DNA of 64,000 nucleotides from Pipra filicauda. Its lineage: Eukaryota > Chordata > Aves > Passeriformes > Pipridae. The position numbers were made by a program, and so were the translations under genes. The notes beneath the pieces were generated by a model that saw only the letters and a list, made by a program, of their open reading frames with translations, ran no database searches and was not told the origin of the DNA. Location of the stretch: NCBI RefSeq assembly GCF_003945595.2, contig NW_024103862.1, positions 744,001 to 808,000 on the forward strand, in the 5' to 3' direction. Of this stretch, positions 36,701 to 48,800 are shown in pieces. The stretch's first letter is position 1. Every line of letters begins with the position of its first letter.

Positions 36701-37599
36701 CCAGAAGTTAGGCAGTGACAATGAAAAATAATATTCCAAAATAGAATATCAATAAAAATGTTCCCAAAAGGCCTCTCATTGCATGTTATCAGAGACATAT
36801 AGGCTTTGTTTTGCATCTGCAGGCTTAAATCCAAGCCAGACTGGTGCTGAAGCCCAGCCAGAGGTGGCAGGGTGGAGAAAATCATCTCCTGAGAATAATA
36901 GCTGCACCGCCTCACTAGATAGAAAAAGTGGTGTGACCGAACCACTCTGGCATAGGGAATAACCTTGGCCCATGTGGTGGGAACCAGAAATGCAGGTATA
37001 ATTCTGCAGATTAAAGGATTCTTATGAACTACAAGAAAACAGTAGCACAAAACAAGAGATAGACCATCCCTTCCAGCAACACATTTCATGTGGGAGATAG
37101 AAGCTATCTAAGAAAAAAAAGTATTAAAAACTGAATGTAGGAGAATGTTACTGAATGTAACTGAATGGAGGAGATTTAGGTGAATTCTTATAAAGTCCCT
37201 TTGCTTAGTGAAGAACAGGGTTTGGCCAGAGGTTTTCCCAAGAGACACATTCCAAAAAAGACATATGAGATGTCAAATAGGAACTCAAAATCAGACTCAA
37301 CTTTTGTTTTTCACTCTTTGAGTTTGAATATTCTTGACCAGAATATTCTAGATTACCTTCAGAGTACTGATGGCTTGGTTTTGAATCCCAGCCACGTATG
37401 CCAGCAATAATTCTGTGTATTTTTTTAAAAGTTACAATTCCTTGCACATTAGGAACTTTTCTCTCAGAAATGAAGACATTTTCATCAAATGCATGACATT
37501 TTCATCAAAAACAAATATACTGTCTTGAAACCTAAATTGTCTTGCAAACCTTAAACTATCTTGCAAATATTTTACATTTTGCAGATATGCCTTGATCTA
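27777..37599. other. Gene-poor AT-rich region
   Basis: I see no defensible exon or RNA gene. There are A-rich low-complexity stretches at about 28155-28216. The segment at about 31805-32100 is complex, with NFI-half-like TTGGC/GCCA and ATTA-core words, and has the texture of conserved non-coding sequence. Near the right end, a 15-base word is directly repeated at 37475-37489 and 37495-37509, just left of a CR1 element. Open frames of up to 153 codons (36628-37089, -) carry no recognisable domain. Confidence 0.5.
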
Positions 37600-39757
37600 A
37601 TAAAGAGAGGCTGTGCAACCTGGATGTTAGAGAGGATGGTCCTTTCTTCAAACAAGGAGAAACCTCACCAGGCCCTGATCCTCCTGGGAGATTTTATTCA
37701 TCCCATTATCTGTTGGAAGGCAACACAGCAATCCAGGAGGTTTCTAGAAGGTATTGATGACAAGTTCTTAAAACAGAGGCAACAAGAGGACATGCTCTGT
37801 TGCACCTCATATTTACAAACAAGCAAGAGCTTGTTGGAGATGCGAAGACTGGGAGCACTCTTGGCTGTAGTGATCACAGGAGGGTGGAGTTCAGGATCCT
37901 GAGAGGAGGAAGCAAAACAAATGGCAGAATCCCCAGCCCTGGACATCAGAAGAGGAGGCTTAGACCTCTTCAGGGAACTGCTTGGAAGAATCCCATAGGA
38001 TAAAGCTCTGGAGAGAAGAGAAATGCAGGAGTAGTTGTTGATTTTAGGGGACCAGCACCTACAAGACCAGAAATTGTCTATTCTCATGTTAAGGAGGTCA
38101 ATCCAAAGTGGTAGAAGGTCTGCATGGATAAGGAAAGAGTTCTTGATTAAACTCAGACTTAAAAAAGAAAGCACACAAGGTGGAAGTAGGGTCAGGCTAC
38201 CCGGGAGGAGTACAGAGACACTGAGCATGTGATGGGGTTAGGGAAGCAAAAAATCGACTGGAGTTAAATCTGGTGAGGGATGTGAATGGCAACAGGAAAT
38301 GTTTCTACAAGTACAGAAACAACAAAAGGAAGACTGGGGAAAATGTGGGCCTGCTGCTGAATGGGGTAGAGTAACAAAGGACAGGGAAAAGGCCAAGGTG
38401 TTGAATCCCTCTTTGCCCCAGCCTTTACCAGTGAGATTGGCCTTCAGGAACCCGAGGACTGTATGAAGCTCTGGAGCAAGGCAGACATACTCTTGGTGAA
38501 GAAAGGTTGGGTTACGGAATATTTTAACAAACTGGAACTTACATAATGTCTGCATGGGACCTGGCAGAATGCACCCAAAAGTGCTGAGGCAGCTGGCTGA
38601 TGTTACTGCAAAGTGACTCTCAACTATCTTTGAAAGGTCAAGGTGTTCAGAGAGGTTTCTGAGGACAGGATGTTGCTCCTGTCTCCTAAAAGAGCAAGAA
38701 GGAGGATCTGGGGAACTACAGGCCAGTCAGCTTCACCTCAGTCCTGTGAAGGTGATAACACAACTAATTCTAGAAGTCGTTTCCAAACACGAGGTCAAGA
38801 AAGTGGTTTGGAGTAGTCAGCATGAATTTACGAAGGGGGAATCATGCTTAACCAACCTGATAGACTTCTACAATGAGATGACCAGCCCAATGGATGAGGG
38901 GAGAGCCTGGACAGTGTTTATCTTGTCTTTAGTAAGGCTTTTGGTACAACATCTCCCACAGTATCCGTATTGATAAACTGGTGAAGTACGAGCTAGGTAA
39001 GTGGACAGTGAGGTGGATTGAAAACTGGCTGAAGGGCTGGTCTCAAAGCGTTGTGCTCTGCAGCAAAAAGTCCAGTTGGAGGTCAGTCACAAACAGTATA
39101 GCCCAGGAGTTAACGCTGGCCCCATTCCTGGGACATCCCCCTTAATGGCCTGGACAACAAGACAGAGTGCACCTTCAGGAAATTTGCAGATGATACAAAA
39201 CTGGGAGGAATGGCTTTGCATTAGGAAAAATGTCGTCAGCAGATAGAGGGGGGTAATCCTTCCCCTCTAGTCAGCCCTGGTGAGACACATCTCGAGTGCT
39301 AGGACCAGGTCTGGTCTCCCCTGTACAAAAGTCTGGGGAAGGGCCATAAAAATTATTCAAGAAACAAAATATCTGGTGTATGGAGAGGGAGTTGAGCCTG
39401 TTCATCCTGGAGAAGGGAAAGCTTGGAAGTATATTATCAATGTGTATAAATACCTGATGGAAGGGAATGAAAAAAATGGACCCAAGCTCTTTCCAACGGT
39501 GTCTAGTGACAGGAAAGGAGGTAATGGGCACAAACTGAAACGCAGGAAATTCCTCTTAAACCTAAGTTGAAGGTTTACTTTTTACAATGGGGCTGGTCAA
39601 ATACTAGAGAAGCTATAGGGTTTCATCCTTGGAGGCATTCAAAATCCAACCGGACACTTCTTAAGCAACCTGTTCTGGGTGACCCTGCTTGGGTAGGGGG
39701 TTGGGCTAAATGATCTCCAGGAATTCCTTTCAACCTCAACCACTCTGTGACTGTGTG
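37600..39757 (+). mobile_element. CR1 retrotransposon, long but decayed and internally deleted
   Basis: The element covers the C-terminal part of the CR1 endonuclease, the reverse transcriptase and the 3' end. Near 37666-37720 the frame reads LILLGDF-HP-ICWK, the endonuclease GDFNHP-type motif, followed by LGCSDH-VEFRILRGGSK in another frame at about 37860-37920. Reverse-transcriptase pieces follow: NYRPVSFTSVL near 38710-38750, then SQHEFTKGESCLTNLIDFYNEM at about 38815-38880, then FADD at 39183-39194, the catalytic palm motif. After about 39225 the sequence jumps to the RT C-terminal and 3' region, so several hundred bases are missing. It ends in a CR1-type 3' tail (GGTTGGGCTAAATGATCTCC...CTGTGACTGTGTG). 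Many frameshifts and stops make it non-functional. The 5' edge is approximate and the ORF1 part is absent. Confidence 0.9.
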
Positions 39758-40196
39758 AAATGTGTGGCTCTGACTTCACTCTGGCAATGGACTTTCACAC
39801 AATCCTGTTGCTTCTGCAGTGTTTGAAAAGCTGTTAGTCAAGACCAGAACAAACAGAAGTTACAAAAGGTGCCCGGCACAGATTTTTTTCTTCTTAGCCC
39901 AGGAACCCTAAATATACCAACACAACATTCCAACACACAAAGTTCTTGAGAAGCTTTAGGAATTTTCAGCATTCTGAGAAGATTCAGTGCACTAAAGTTA
40001 AATTTTCTGTGAAATGAGCTATGGAGTGTCTTTATCTTCATTGTATCTTAGAAAGTGTCTGTGTAACATAGTCCCCAAGTCAGTCACCCAAGGTGAATCA
40101 GGCAATGTACAAATAATTATAAACATAATATTTTTTCTCAAATATTCACTGTTATGAATAACAACTGAAAGAGTGAGGAAATTTCTTGACTGCTAG
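39758..40196. other. Unique sequence between two tail-to-tail CR1 copies
   Basis: About 440 bases separate the 3' end of the + strand CR1 from the 3' end of the next, minus-strand CR1. A chance 67-codon minus frame is present. Nothing is recognised. Confidence 0.6.
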
Positions 40197-40880
40197 TAAT
40201 CATAGAATCATAGAATAGATTAGGTTGGAAAAGACCCTCAAGATCATCAAGTCCAACCCCTTGATCCAACTCCAATTACTATATCATGGTACTAAGGGCC
40301 ACGTCCAATCTCTTTTAAAAAACCTCCAGGGATGGTGAGTCCACCACCTCTCTGGGTAGGCCGTTCCAATGCCTGATAACCCTCTCTGTAAAGAATTTCT
40401 TCCTAACATCTAACCTAAACCTCCCCTGGCAGAGCTTGAGCCCATGTCCCCTTGTCCTATTGTTGGTTGCCTGGGAGAAGAGACCAACCCCCGCCTGGCT
40501 ATAACCTCCCTTCAGGTAGTTGAAGAGAGTGATGAGGTCGCCTGTAAGCCTTCTCTTCTCCAGACTAAACAACCCCAGCTCCCTCAGCCTCTCCTCATAG
40601 GACTTGTGCTCGAGTCCCTTCACCAACCTCATTGCTCTTCTGTGGACCTGCTCCAGCACCTCGATATCCTTCCTGAACTGAGGGGCCCAGAGCTGAACAC
40701 AATACTCAAGGTGTGGCCTCACCAACGCGGAGTACAGGGGAAGGATCACTTCCCTGCTCCTGCTGGCCACACTGTTCCTGATGCAGGCCAGGATGCCATT
40801 GGCCTTCTTGGCCACCTGGGCACACTGCTTATTCTTACCCTTTATTAGACATGACGTGAGACCTTGAGCAGTAAAAGAAA
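40197..40880 (-). mobile_element. CR1 retrotransposon, 5'-truncated 3' end, well preserved
   Basis: On the minus strand the element begins inside the reverse-transcriptase C-terminal region and runs to the CR1 3' end, finishing in the octamer-like ATTCTATGATTCTATGA at 40199-40215. 5' truncation is the usual outcome of CR1 insertion. It has far fewer disruptions than the other copies here, so it is probably the youngest in the window. The 5' edge is placed where resemblance fades and is good to about 30 bases. Confidence 0.93.
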
Positions 40881-40890
40881 TACTTTTCAT
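40315..40890 (-). pseudogene. CR1 reverse transcriptase C-terminal fragment (191-codon open frame)
   Basis: This frame encodes the end of the CR1 ORF2 protein, the reverse transcriptase that copies CR1 RNA into DNA at a nicked target. Recognisable blocks in order are [20 protein letters not shown] (about residues 22-41), [58 protein letters not shown] and [18 protein letters not shown] at the end. The first 15-20 residues probably come from flanking DNA. The catalytic palm with FADD is absent, so the fragment cannot work. The frame stops early because of an apparent extra T in the T-run at 40315-40320 on the minus strand; the following codons still look like the family tail in another frame. 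Confidence 0.85.
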
Positions 40891-42597
40891 TACTATTCAA
40901 ACAAAACATTCTGTTTGTTTTAGCTTTTCACTATATTTACAGCATAAAAGAGGGCAGTTTTAAGGTAAAAGTTTTTGATTTGATGAATCACCTGTAAATG
41001 TGCTAAGCGTTGCATATGCTCAAGATCTGACTGTTAAAACTGTTGTACTGTTCTACAGTCTGCAGTATGTAAGGAAGAGATGTAGCAAAAACATTTACAA
41101 GGAAAGCCTTACAAATAATTTAGAAAAATTTTTAAATGTCTTCTGAGGACTACTTGCCATATCTTTTTGTATGTGAAGTATGTTCTTACCTTTAGAAATC
41201 TATCCAAATAGAGAAATAACTTCCTTTCTTTAAAAAGAGCTTCAAATATCTTCCTTAAAAACAACAGTAAGAACAAATTATGTAAAAACATAACTTAAAA
41301 TGTCATTAGCTATGATTGGTTAAACTTTTTCTGTGTAAACTTTTTTCATAAATCACAGATACTTGTGAAAAATCAGGAGCCAATGTCTAGGTATTTTCGA
41401 AAAGTAAAAATGCAATCTAGTAATATGCAAACAAACTAACAAACAAATAACCATTTATCAGCCAACACAGGACAGAAAAGTCTTTTAAAGCTTTTTTTTT
41501 TCCTGCAACTTTAATCACACTGAGGGCAAAAACCTGATATTAGGCACCCACTGGTAACACTAATATCTTCTTGCCCGTGATATAGCAGCATGTAGTCTGT
41601 TGGATCTCAAACCTAGGCAATGATACAGACTTCTAACTCTTAGTCCTGGGAAGTACAATTCTGCAGAGAAACTTTAATGTTTTGAGGAAATAAATTAAAT
41701 CTGTAACTATTTGAATAGATGTCTTTACTCTTATCAGCACACTTGGATTATTGGTTAGGGAAAAGTGATATGATGAAAGAGAACGCTACTTTGCAGTATG
41801 TTCTATTCCCACACACATATTTGTTAAAATCAGACATACATATGTGCCTGAACACATACATATACATTATATTCCATGTATCCAAGAGTACCAAAACAAC
41901 CTTCTTTTGCGTTAGAAGTGAAAATCAAAAATCAGGCTACAAATCAGGTTACAGCCTTTCCAGCGACTGTTTTAAAATAATATAACTGAAGTTACATCTA
42001 GACTTCTAGTCACCAGCTTCTGTGTCAAGAAAATCGAGGCTGCTAAAGTCTGCTGTGGTATCATGGGAATATGTTTGGAGGATGCTGTTTCACCAGTAGC
42101 TTTTCATCTTGAACTGACATTTCTCACTATTCATATCCATCAATGTCAGAAACTGTATCAGGTTTTACAGCAAACTTTCTACATTTGCCTTAAAGGTTGT
42201 CAGTCAGCCTATGCTCTGTGCAGTGAGATGGGCTCAGTGGGCAGCAGGACTCCCAGCTGCGCTGAAATGCAGTCTGCACAAACACTCGTGTGAGACACAT
42301 AACCATCTTGACAGCAGCTCTGCTCACAGGAGGGTACACTTTTACCCCCACAGCTGATGTTTCCCCTCCCCATAGCTGCAAAAGCTTTTCAGTGGAAGTG
42401 GGAGTTAGTGTTACTATGGTAGAGTGGTTTTGCTCGTGTTTGTTGAAAGGTGTTTAATTGTGAGTACAGGGTTGAGTGAATGTGTCATCTGACAGGCTCT
42501 GTACACACTGAATGGAAGAGAGGGAAGTTGAGCATTCAAAGTGGGTCCCCTGATGATTACAGAGGGAGGAGGGGTAGTTGACTGGCTGCATCGCCCC

Positions 42598-42629
42598 ATT
42601 TCATCTCATCTCACCTCATTTCATCTCAA
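42598..42629 (+). repeat. (TCATC)n-like degenerate repeat
   Basis: Imperfect repeats of TCATCTCATC and TCACCTCATT are read directly. It is a small degenerate minisatellite. Confidence 0.75.
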
Positions 42630-43490
42630 CACCTTGTTTTGAATTTGGTCCTTTGGAAGACAGATTCTGAAGAGAGAAGATATAATGGTAAAACTAGGAT
42701 GTCAAACAGTTTTCAGATCAGGACCTACAAATACAAGAGTATCTTTTTACTACACTCTGAAAGGGATACTTTTTTAAAACAACTCATGACAGAAAGGATT
42801 GCAGGACATTGCAGGACTATGTTCTAATGTTTTTGTAAGTATCCACCTATTTCGTGTCTACTTGGACAGATTCTTCAACTTTTTATTTGTATCTTTTCTA
42901 AGTGTATAATTGGACATCACTATGTGATAATGAAAACACTATACAGGTCCCAAATGGGCAAGGTGTTTTGAGCTTGCACATTTAAGTGGGAACAAGTAGG
43001 ATGATGACCATTTTAAGATTTCTAAGTGAAACTTTAGTACTGATGGCACTAAACCTCAAAACCCTGAAAAACTACATAAAAAGTTCAAGTTTCTCTCTAG
43101 TTATGAAAAGCAACAATTAACTGCAACCTGAATTCTTTACTACAAAACTCAGTTCCGTCCCTCGTAAGACTCACATTTGACCATTTGTGTATCTGAGGAT
43201 TTCCTAAATGAGATCCCAGATCAGAGATGTTCTTCTAACACTGCTCCAGACAGAAGTTTAGTTTTCATCTCCATGCATGAAATTTCCAGGGAGTTGGGTC
43301 CTGCAGCCTTCCACTCATCAGAAACACTCAAGGTAGCAGGACAACCATCAGACCTCTCTCCCTGATACAGAGAAGGTTTCTACCGTGGCTAATCAGAGGA
43401 AAAGAAATAAACAGCTTTCATCCTATAATTGGAAATAGACTAACTATGAAGGAATTAGCAAAAGGGAGCAATTAATGCAATGAACAAGCA

Positions 43491-43500
43491 GGATTAATCC
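43491..43500. promoter_or_regulatory. Palindromic GGATTAATCC, OTX/PITX-type motif
   Basis: The 10-base palindrome contains GGATTA and TAATCC, the core for K50 homeodomain proteins such as OTX, PITX, CRX and GSC, on both strands. An ATTAAT-containing word lies 20 bases to the left. Occupancy cannot be inferred from sequence. Confidence 0.3.
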
Positions 43501-45044
43501 ACTTAGAAGCTATCCATCTAGCCACAATGTAACAGCAAATGAATTTTCTACATTTTTTCATAGCAAAAAAATTGTCTGAGGAGAACAAATAGCAAAGAGG
43601 AAGATCCTACTATCAGTCTGGAAAACTTGGGGGCCTTTTTTCTCTTTCAACTCCTTTAGGAACAAAAAGGAGTACTCAAGATAAAGGAATATGCTCAACC
43701 AGACTCAATCCTTGGCCGCTGAGGAGTAGAGCCACTACAACTACAACTGAAATACAAATATCCGCACAGCTTCTTTCACAAGTCACATTCAACTGGGGAG
43801 TGTTCAGTATATATTACAGTCGTTAAAAAACAGAGCACACTATACAAGAACTAGTTTACTGGACAAGTTCCCTAGTTTCTCTGCTGTTTGCACTGTTGGT
43901 GTTGAACTCCATTTTTCAAAGAACCCAATAGAAGCCATAGAGTGTACAGGTTTGAAAGCTTCAGAGGATGTTCTGCACGCATAAGAAAGTGTACACAGTA
44001 TGGATGGAAAAGGAAATTTGGTGGTTTTTTCTTCCAGCTAATTTTTGTGATTCTGTCATGAAGGGAGTGAGATTTTCATACAAGAAGAATTAGGGGGTCC
44101 AAGTGATCTTTTCCATATTTATTCGTACTATTTGTAGCATACTTATCTCTTTCCACTCCCTCTTAATGCTACAGATTTATAGTGCCAACAAAAGTAATGA
44201 ATGACCTGAATTCACCTTTAAATCCCAGGAAACCTGAACAGCCTGTATCCACTGAAATAACACTGTTATCAAAACAGCTTTGGATAATAAACTCCTAACT
44301 GGACTGACAGAAGTCTAGTCTTTGTTGAATTCCTCCTCTAATCACCTCAATACAGAACAAGCTGTTTACTTTAATATTTATTTTCTTGAAACGCTACAAG
44401 ACTTCATTGTTGGAATTACTGCATAAATATGGAGCTGAGAAATAGTCACTGGTGAACATTATTCATGGATATAGAGGTCTTAAGTGATTCAGACTCTGAT
44501 TCACTCACATCCTCAATTATTGCCACAAAAGCAAACAGATTTTAAAGAACAGGATGTGAAATTAGTGTTCTGAAGAATTTGTAAAACAAAACCTCTACAG
44601 ATTTTTTTTTTTGAGGTCACTTGAATTGTTACCGACTACTAATAGCTCAATCAGGTGTCTTTCTTTTTCAAACAACCATGGTACATGGATTTCTTTTACA
44701 TGATAAAAACAAAAGAGAATGGTTATGTAACTTGAAACTTTTAGAATTACTTTAGGTCATTTGGACCCATTAATAATGCGCTTCTGCTAACATTTTGACA
44801 AACACTACCAGATAGTATTTATCCAGTTTTTACTTCGGTATTCATTTGAACTCTTGAATGCCTATAAAATCTAAAGAAGTTTTCTCAGTCTGCGTGGGGT
44901 CTGCCCAGGTGTAATGGAGTGATGCTATAATGAAGGTTTGCCTCATAACTATAAGAGATTGATTTAAACGATGAAGTAAATATGTAGTATTTTTTTATAT
45001 TTATCTGGATCACCAGGGAAACAGCAACAAGTAATTTTGCTTAG

Positions 45045-45116
45045 TTCTTGAGGAGCAAGTTGGACTAGATGACATTCAGATGTCCTTTCCAACCTTCACG
45101 ATACTTGGATTCTATT
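45045..45116 (+). mobile_element. CR1 3' terminal fragment
   Basis: The words GTTGGACTAGATGACATTC, then TCCTTTCCAACCTTCACGAT, then TTGGATTCTA give the order seen at the 3' end of avian CR1 copies. Only about 70 bases are left, without coding sequence. It is an old, strongly truncated copy. Confidence 0.7.
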
Positions 45117-45591
45117 TACAGAGAAATCATGAGGTATGTAATAATGCAAATCTTGCACCCAGATCAACATTTAACATAGAAATGTTATGTTTTCTTCCTT
45201 AAGATTAATAATGTTCTACCTGATCTGCACAAGTTGCATACTTGTAGAAAACAGGGTTAAAGAAGAAGGTACATGTAGTGTGTCTCCCTCCATCTAGTCC
45301 ACGATAATAATTTCCTAATGAGTCTGGCATCTATAATAATTCAATAATGCAAGTTCTGTTAGTGCCATAGGACTCCAAATGGGCAGTTAAAGAGGAAGTT
45401 TATTCCGTGCAGAAAATGTATCCATTCAATTTCATACATTTGGCAGTATACATATTGATTATGAAAAGCTTGGAATGATACAAGATTAATTTATTCACTA
45501 AAGATTATTCCCTAGGAATCATTCTATCACCATTCCAGAGCAATAATGCCACAGTTATTTCCATTGAGTGCATAGAGATTTCTGATGACTG
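45117..45591. other. Unique sequence between two CR1 fragments
   Basis: About 475 AT-rich bases have no recognisable exon or repeat. The two flanking CR1 pieces are in the same orientation but belong to separate 3' ends, so they are separate insertions. Confidence 0.5.
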
Positions 45592-45890
45592 AAAATGGAT
45601 GGTGCCAGAGTATTTTCAGTGGTGCCCAGCAACAGGACAAGGAGCAATGGCCATAAATTAAAACTCAAGAAGTTCCATCTCAATATGAAGAACTTCTTTA
45701 CATTGAGGGTGGCAGAGCTCTGGAACAGGCTGCCCAAAGAGGTGGTGGATTCTCCCTCTCTGGAGACATTCAAGACCAACCCAGACATATTCCTGTGTAA
45801 CCTGCTCTAGGTGACCCTGCCTTGGCAGGAGCGTTGGACTAGATGATCACCAGAAGAGCCTTTCAACCCTAAAAATTCTGTGATTCTGGG
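45592..45890 (+). mobile_element. CR1 3' fragment with intact end of the ORF2 frame
   Basis: A short frame at 45595-45810 reads VVPSNRTRSNGHKLKLKK, then [18 protein letters not shown], then ends at a stop in the usual CR1 position (LCNLL). The 3' UTR follows, with GTGACCCTGCC, GTTGGACTAGATGATC and a terminus AAATTCTGTGATTCTG. It is 5'-truncated to the last 70 or so codons. The family role is reverse transcription, but this piece contains none of the catalytic part. Confidence 0.9.
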
Positions 45891-48800
45891 AAAAGGTGCT
45901 AGGTTTAGGTGGGTTTGGTTTGTTGGTTTTTTTTCTTTGAGAACACAGTCAACAGAGGAGAGAAAGTAAATATCATGGTAAACAATAAGGCAAGAGAGAA
46001 AGAATATGTAAGTCTGGAGTCCAAAAAAAATAGACAAAGAGACATTGCAATGGTTCAGGGGAGAAAAGTGGTAAGGGAAATCAAGCAGTAATAATGAGCC
46101 TCAGATAAAATAGGGTTGTGAAACACTTCAAACAATAGATATAAAAAGACTGTACTAAATCTTTGCAAGGCATCCAGTCATTCCAGCATGCCTAATCATG
46201 AGACAAAAAATTCATAAACTGTTTTATACAGATACATGATTTCTAGAACCAAGGATATTTCAGGGAAAAAAAAAGCTTCAGTTTCAGTCCTATGGTTTGT
46301 GTTGGGTCTGGGGGCTTTTTAGGGTTTTCTAGGGCTGGCGCTTCACTGGGACAATGGATCCTTCCTGAGTGCCTGTACATGTTTTACCATTGTGTTCAGA
46401 TACAAGCAGATGTCATCTGACATCCTGCTACGTATCAAGGCAGACAACACACAGGAAGATGTGATAAGCTAAAAATTACAGAATGAACAGTACAGCTCAA
46501 CTTTAGTTCTTCATAAAAACATAAACCATCCCTTTCTCCTATTTTAGTTCCCTCTTACCGATCTCTTTGTTTTGTATGAAACATACAAATTTGCTGAATT
46601 TGAAAGCTATTCTAAATAGCTATTCTGCTTCTAAATTTCTCGGTCTCATCACACTTTGAAAATAAAATAAATACAGTCTGCAGCCACCCTTCCAGTGATT
46701 GGAGAAGGACAAACATTCAGAAAACATGGGAGACATCTCTGAAAATCATGTCAACTTGTTCATGGATATTTTTAAATTCAATTTAGATTCATTGCTTTGA
46801 AAAACCTTAATTTTTTTGTTTACACATAACTGTTGCCTTTATGTATGCTTCTATTTTAAACAAAACTGCAATGGATCAATAGCCATAAGGTTTAACAGAT
46901 TCCTAAAAAGAAGTTACACTTCTGTGCTTTTATCCAAAATTCCCAGTCTAAGTACATCCAGAAAAGATAGACATCAGCCAAGTTTCGTGAACCAGAATTG
47001 CAGACCTGAACAGCATCTAAAGTTAGATCATCACACAATATTCACTAAACAGATCTTGTCATTTTATCTCTCCTTCTCTTCTGAGGTAGTCAAACAGTCA
47101 TTCCAAATCTAAACTGTTAGTAGGGAAAATATGGAATTTACATCCAATACCACAATTCAATTCTTCTTGGTGTAACTTCAGAAATTTGCACCTAGAAAAT
47201 GTGGACTTAGAAAAATGGGAAGATTTTAACTGTGAAGGATTTTCAGCCTAAAATTTTGATTCTTAAGTTATTTAGTTGCCCATTCCTCTAGAGGTCATGG
47301 AAACACCCTGGACTTCTACTATTTGGTCAGTTAATGTACATTGGAGTACTTAATTCAATTTGTTTGAAAACAAAAAGGTGAAATGTGTCACAAAGTGATA
47401 TAGAAGGATATCAGCAGATAAGAAGAAAAATTGAACTGAATAATGCAGTAGTTCAAGTTTTCCTACGAAAAGTAAATTTAAACTGCACCTATCTATAATC
47501 ATATGACTGTTACTGTTACTGAAGATTCACACATCCCATTGTGTCAGTAAAATAACAGTAAATAGAAGCTTCCCCTTGTTTTCATATCTCTTCCATACCT
47601 CACAAGCTGAAGGTTGCTTTTCCCTTCCCACTACTGCCCAGGACCACTCTCCACAGAAGAGGGTTGTTCTGTCTCTCTAAGTGGGTACAAAACTTGGGCT
47701 GTCAAGACTTCTTCCACCCAGTTCTTCAGTTAGCAGTCTTTCAGCTACTATTCAACATCCAGCAGGTAAACTCAGATTTGCCTGGAATCCCAATTTATAC
47801 TATCTGTTGTGGGTTTAAAAAAAAAAAAAAAGAAAGATAACATTTGAGGTAAAGCTTTCAGAAGGGATCTGTACAGTAGGACAGCTGATGCTGCCATCAT
47901 TACTCCCTGTGTGACAGTTTGTGCCTCACTCAGCCTTAGATCATTTTCTCTCACAAAGCTGTACCTAACAATTACTTTTGGTGTCTGTTGCAGAACTGTC
48001 AGCCTCTCATTAGATGTCAGGAGGTTGAATTTCACTCCATCTGTGTCTCATCCCTATGGTCCTGACAGACAGGCGTCCTGCAGTGTGTGCATCTGAATGC
48101 CCCAATGTGCTGGCAGCCTGCTTCTCCCCCAGATCAGCCTTGCACCCTGGGATCTTTAAGTTGTGCTCCCTCCCAGGAGTGCCCAGTAATGGGAAAATGC
48201 AGGTTGCAGTGAGGGCCAGAAGCATGGAAAAGGATGGAGCAGCACAGGACAGGAACTTCTTCCACTCCTAGATTTCTGGATACTGGTTTCCCATTCCTCC
48301 CCATGGGACTTCTTCGCAGGATTAAACTCACTTGTTACCTCAGCTCTGCTAATCATCAGCATTCCTTATTGTCAGTGCTTGCCCCAAAAACATCTCTGCC
48401 CTTGGAGCACACAAAGCAGAGGCATGTAGGTTCTTTTTCAGTTCAACAGACCGATGAACTGAAATGACGTTACTGCAGTGAGGGAAGCCCTGGCTGTCTG
48501 AAGAACAGGGAGCCCCAACCTTCAGAGTAGAAACAGCTGTTTCATTCATTACATGTTTCTTTCCAATTTAGACCCTTCCTACTCTGAATCCCTGCACCTT
48601 TTCACAGCTCTCAGCATCGGCTCAGTTTTGCTCTGTAACCTCAGGAGCATGTGCTGCTGCACAGCAGTGTCTGGGTACCTCGGATCCACAGCTCCATCTG
48701 CAGAAAGGAGTTAATGGGAGATCTGTTCCCCCGAGCCTACGGGTGACAGACACCCCCCAGGCACACACAGTGCCATATTCACACCCTGGTTGCTCTCGAA

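Larger units (their letters stand above)
40881..45044. other. Gene-poor AT-rich region
   Basis: No supported coding exon. A TCATC-type repeat lies at 42598-42629 and a T-run at about 41491-41501. Sequence at about 43380-43600 is complex and AT-rich, with a palindromic GGATTAATCC, and resembles conserved non-coding DNA. The GC is slightly higher at 42190-42380, where chance frames occur on both strands. Confidence 0.5.

Noticed and set aside
36628..37089. 153-codon minus-strand frame
   Set aside because: No recognisable motif, AT-rich context and no splice or promoter signals that would support a gene.
37698..38228. 176-codon minus-strand frame
   Set aside because: It is antisense to the endonuclease part of the plus-strand CR1 copy.
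40444..40848. 134-codon plus-strand frame
   Set aside because: It is antisense to the CR1 reverse-transcriptase frame on the minus strand.
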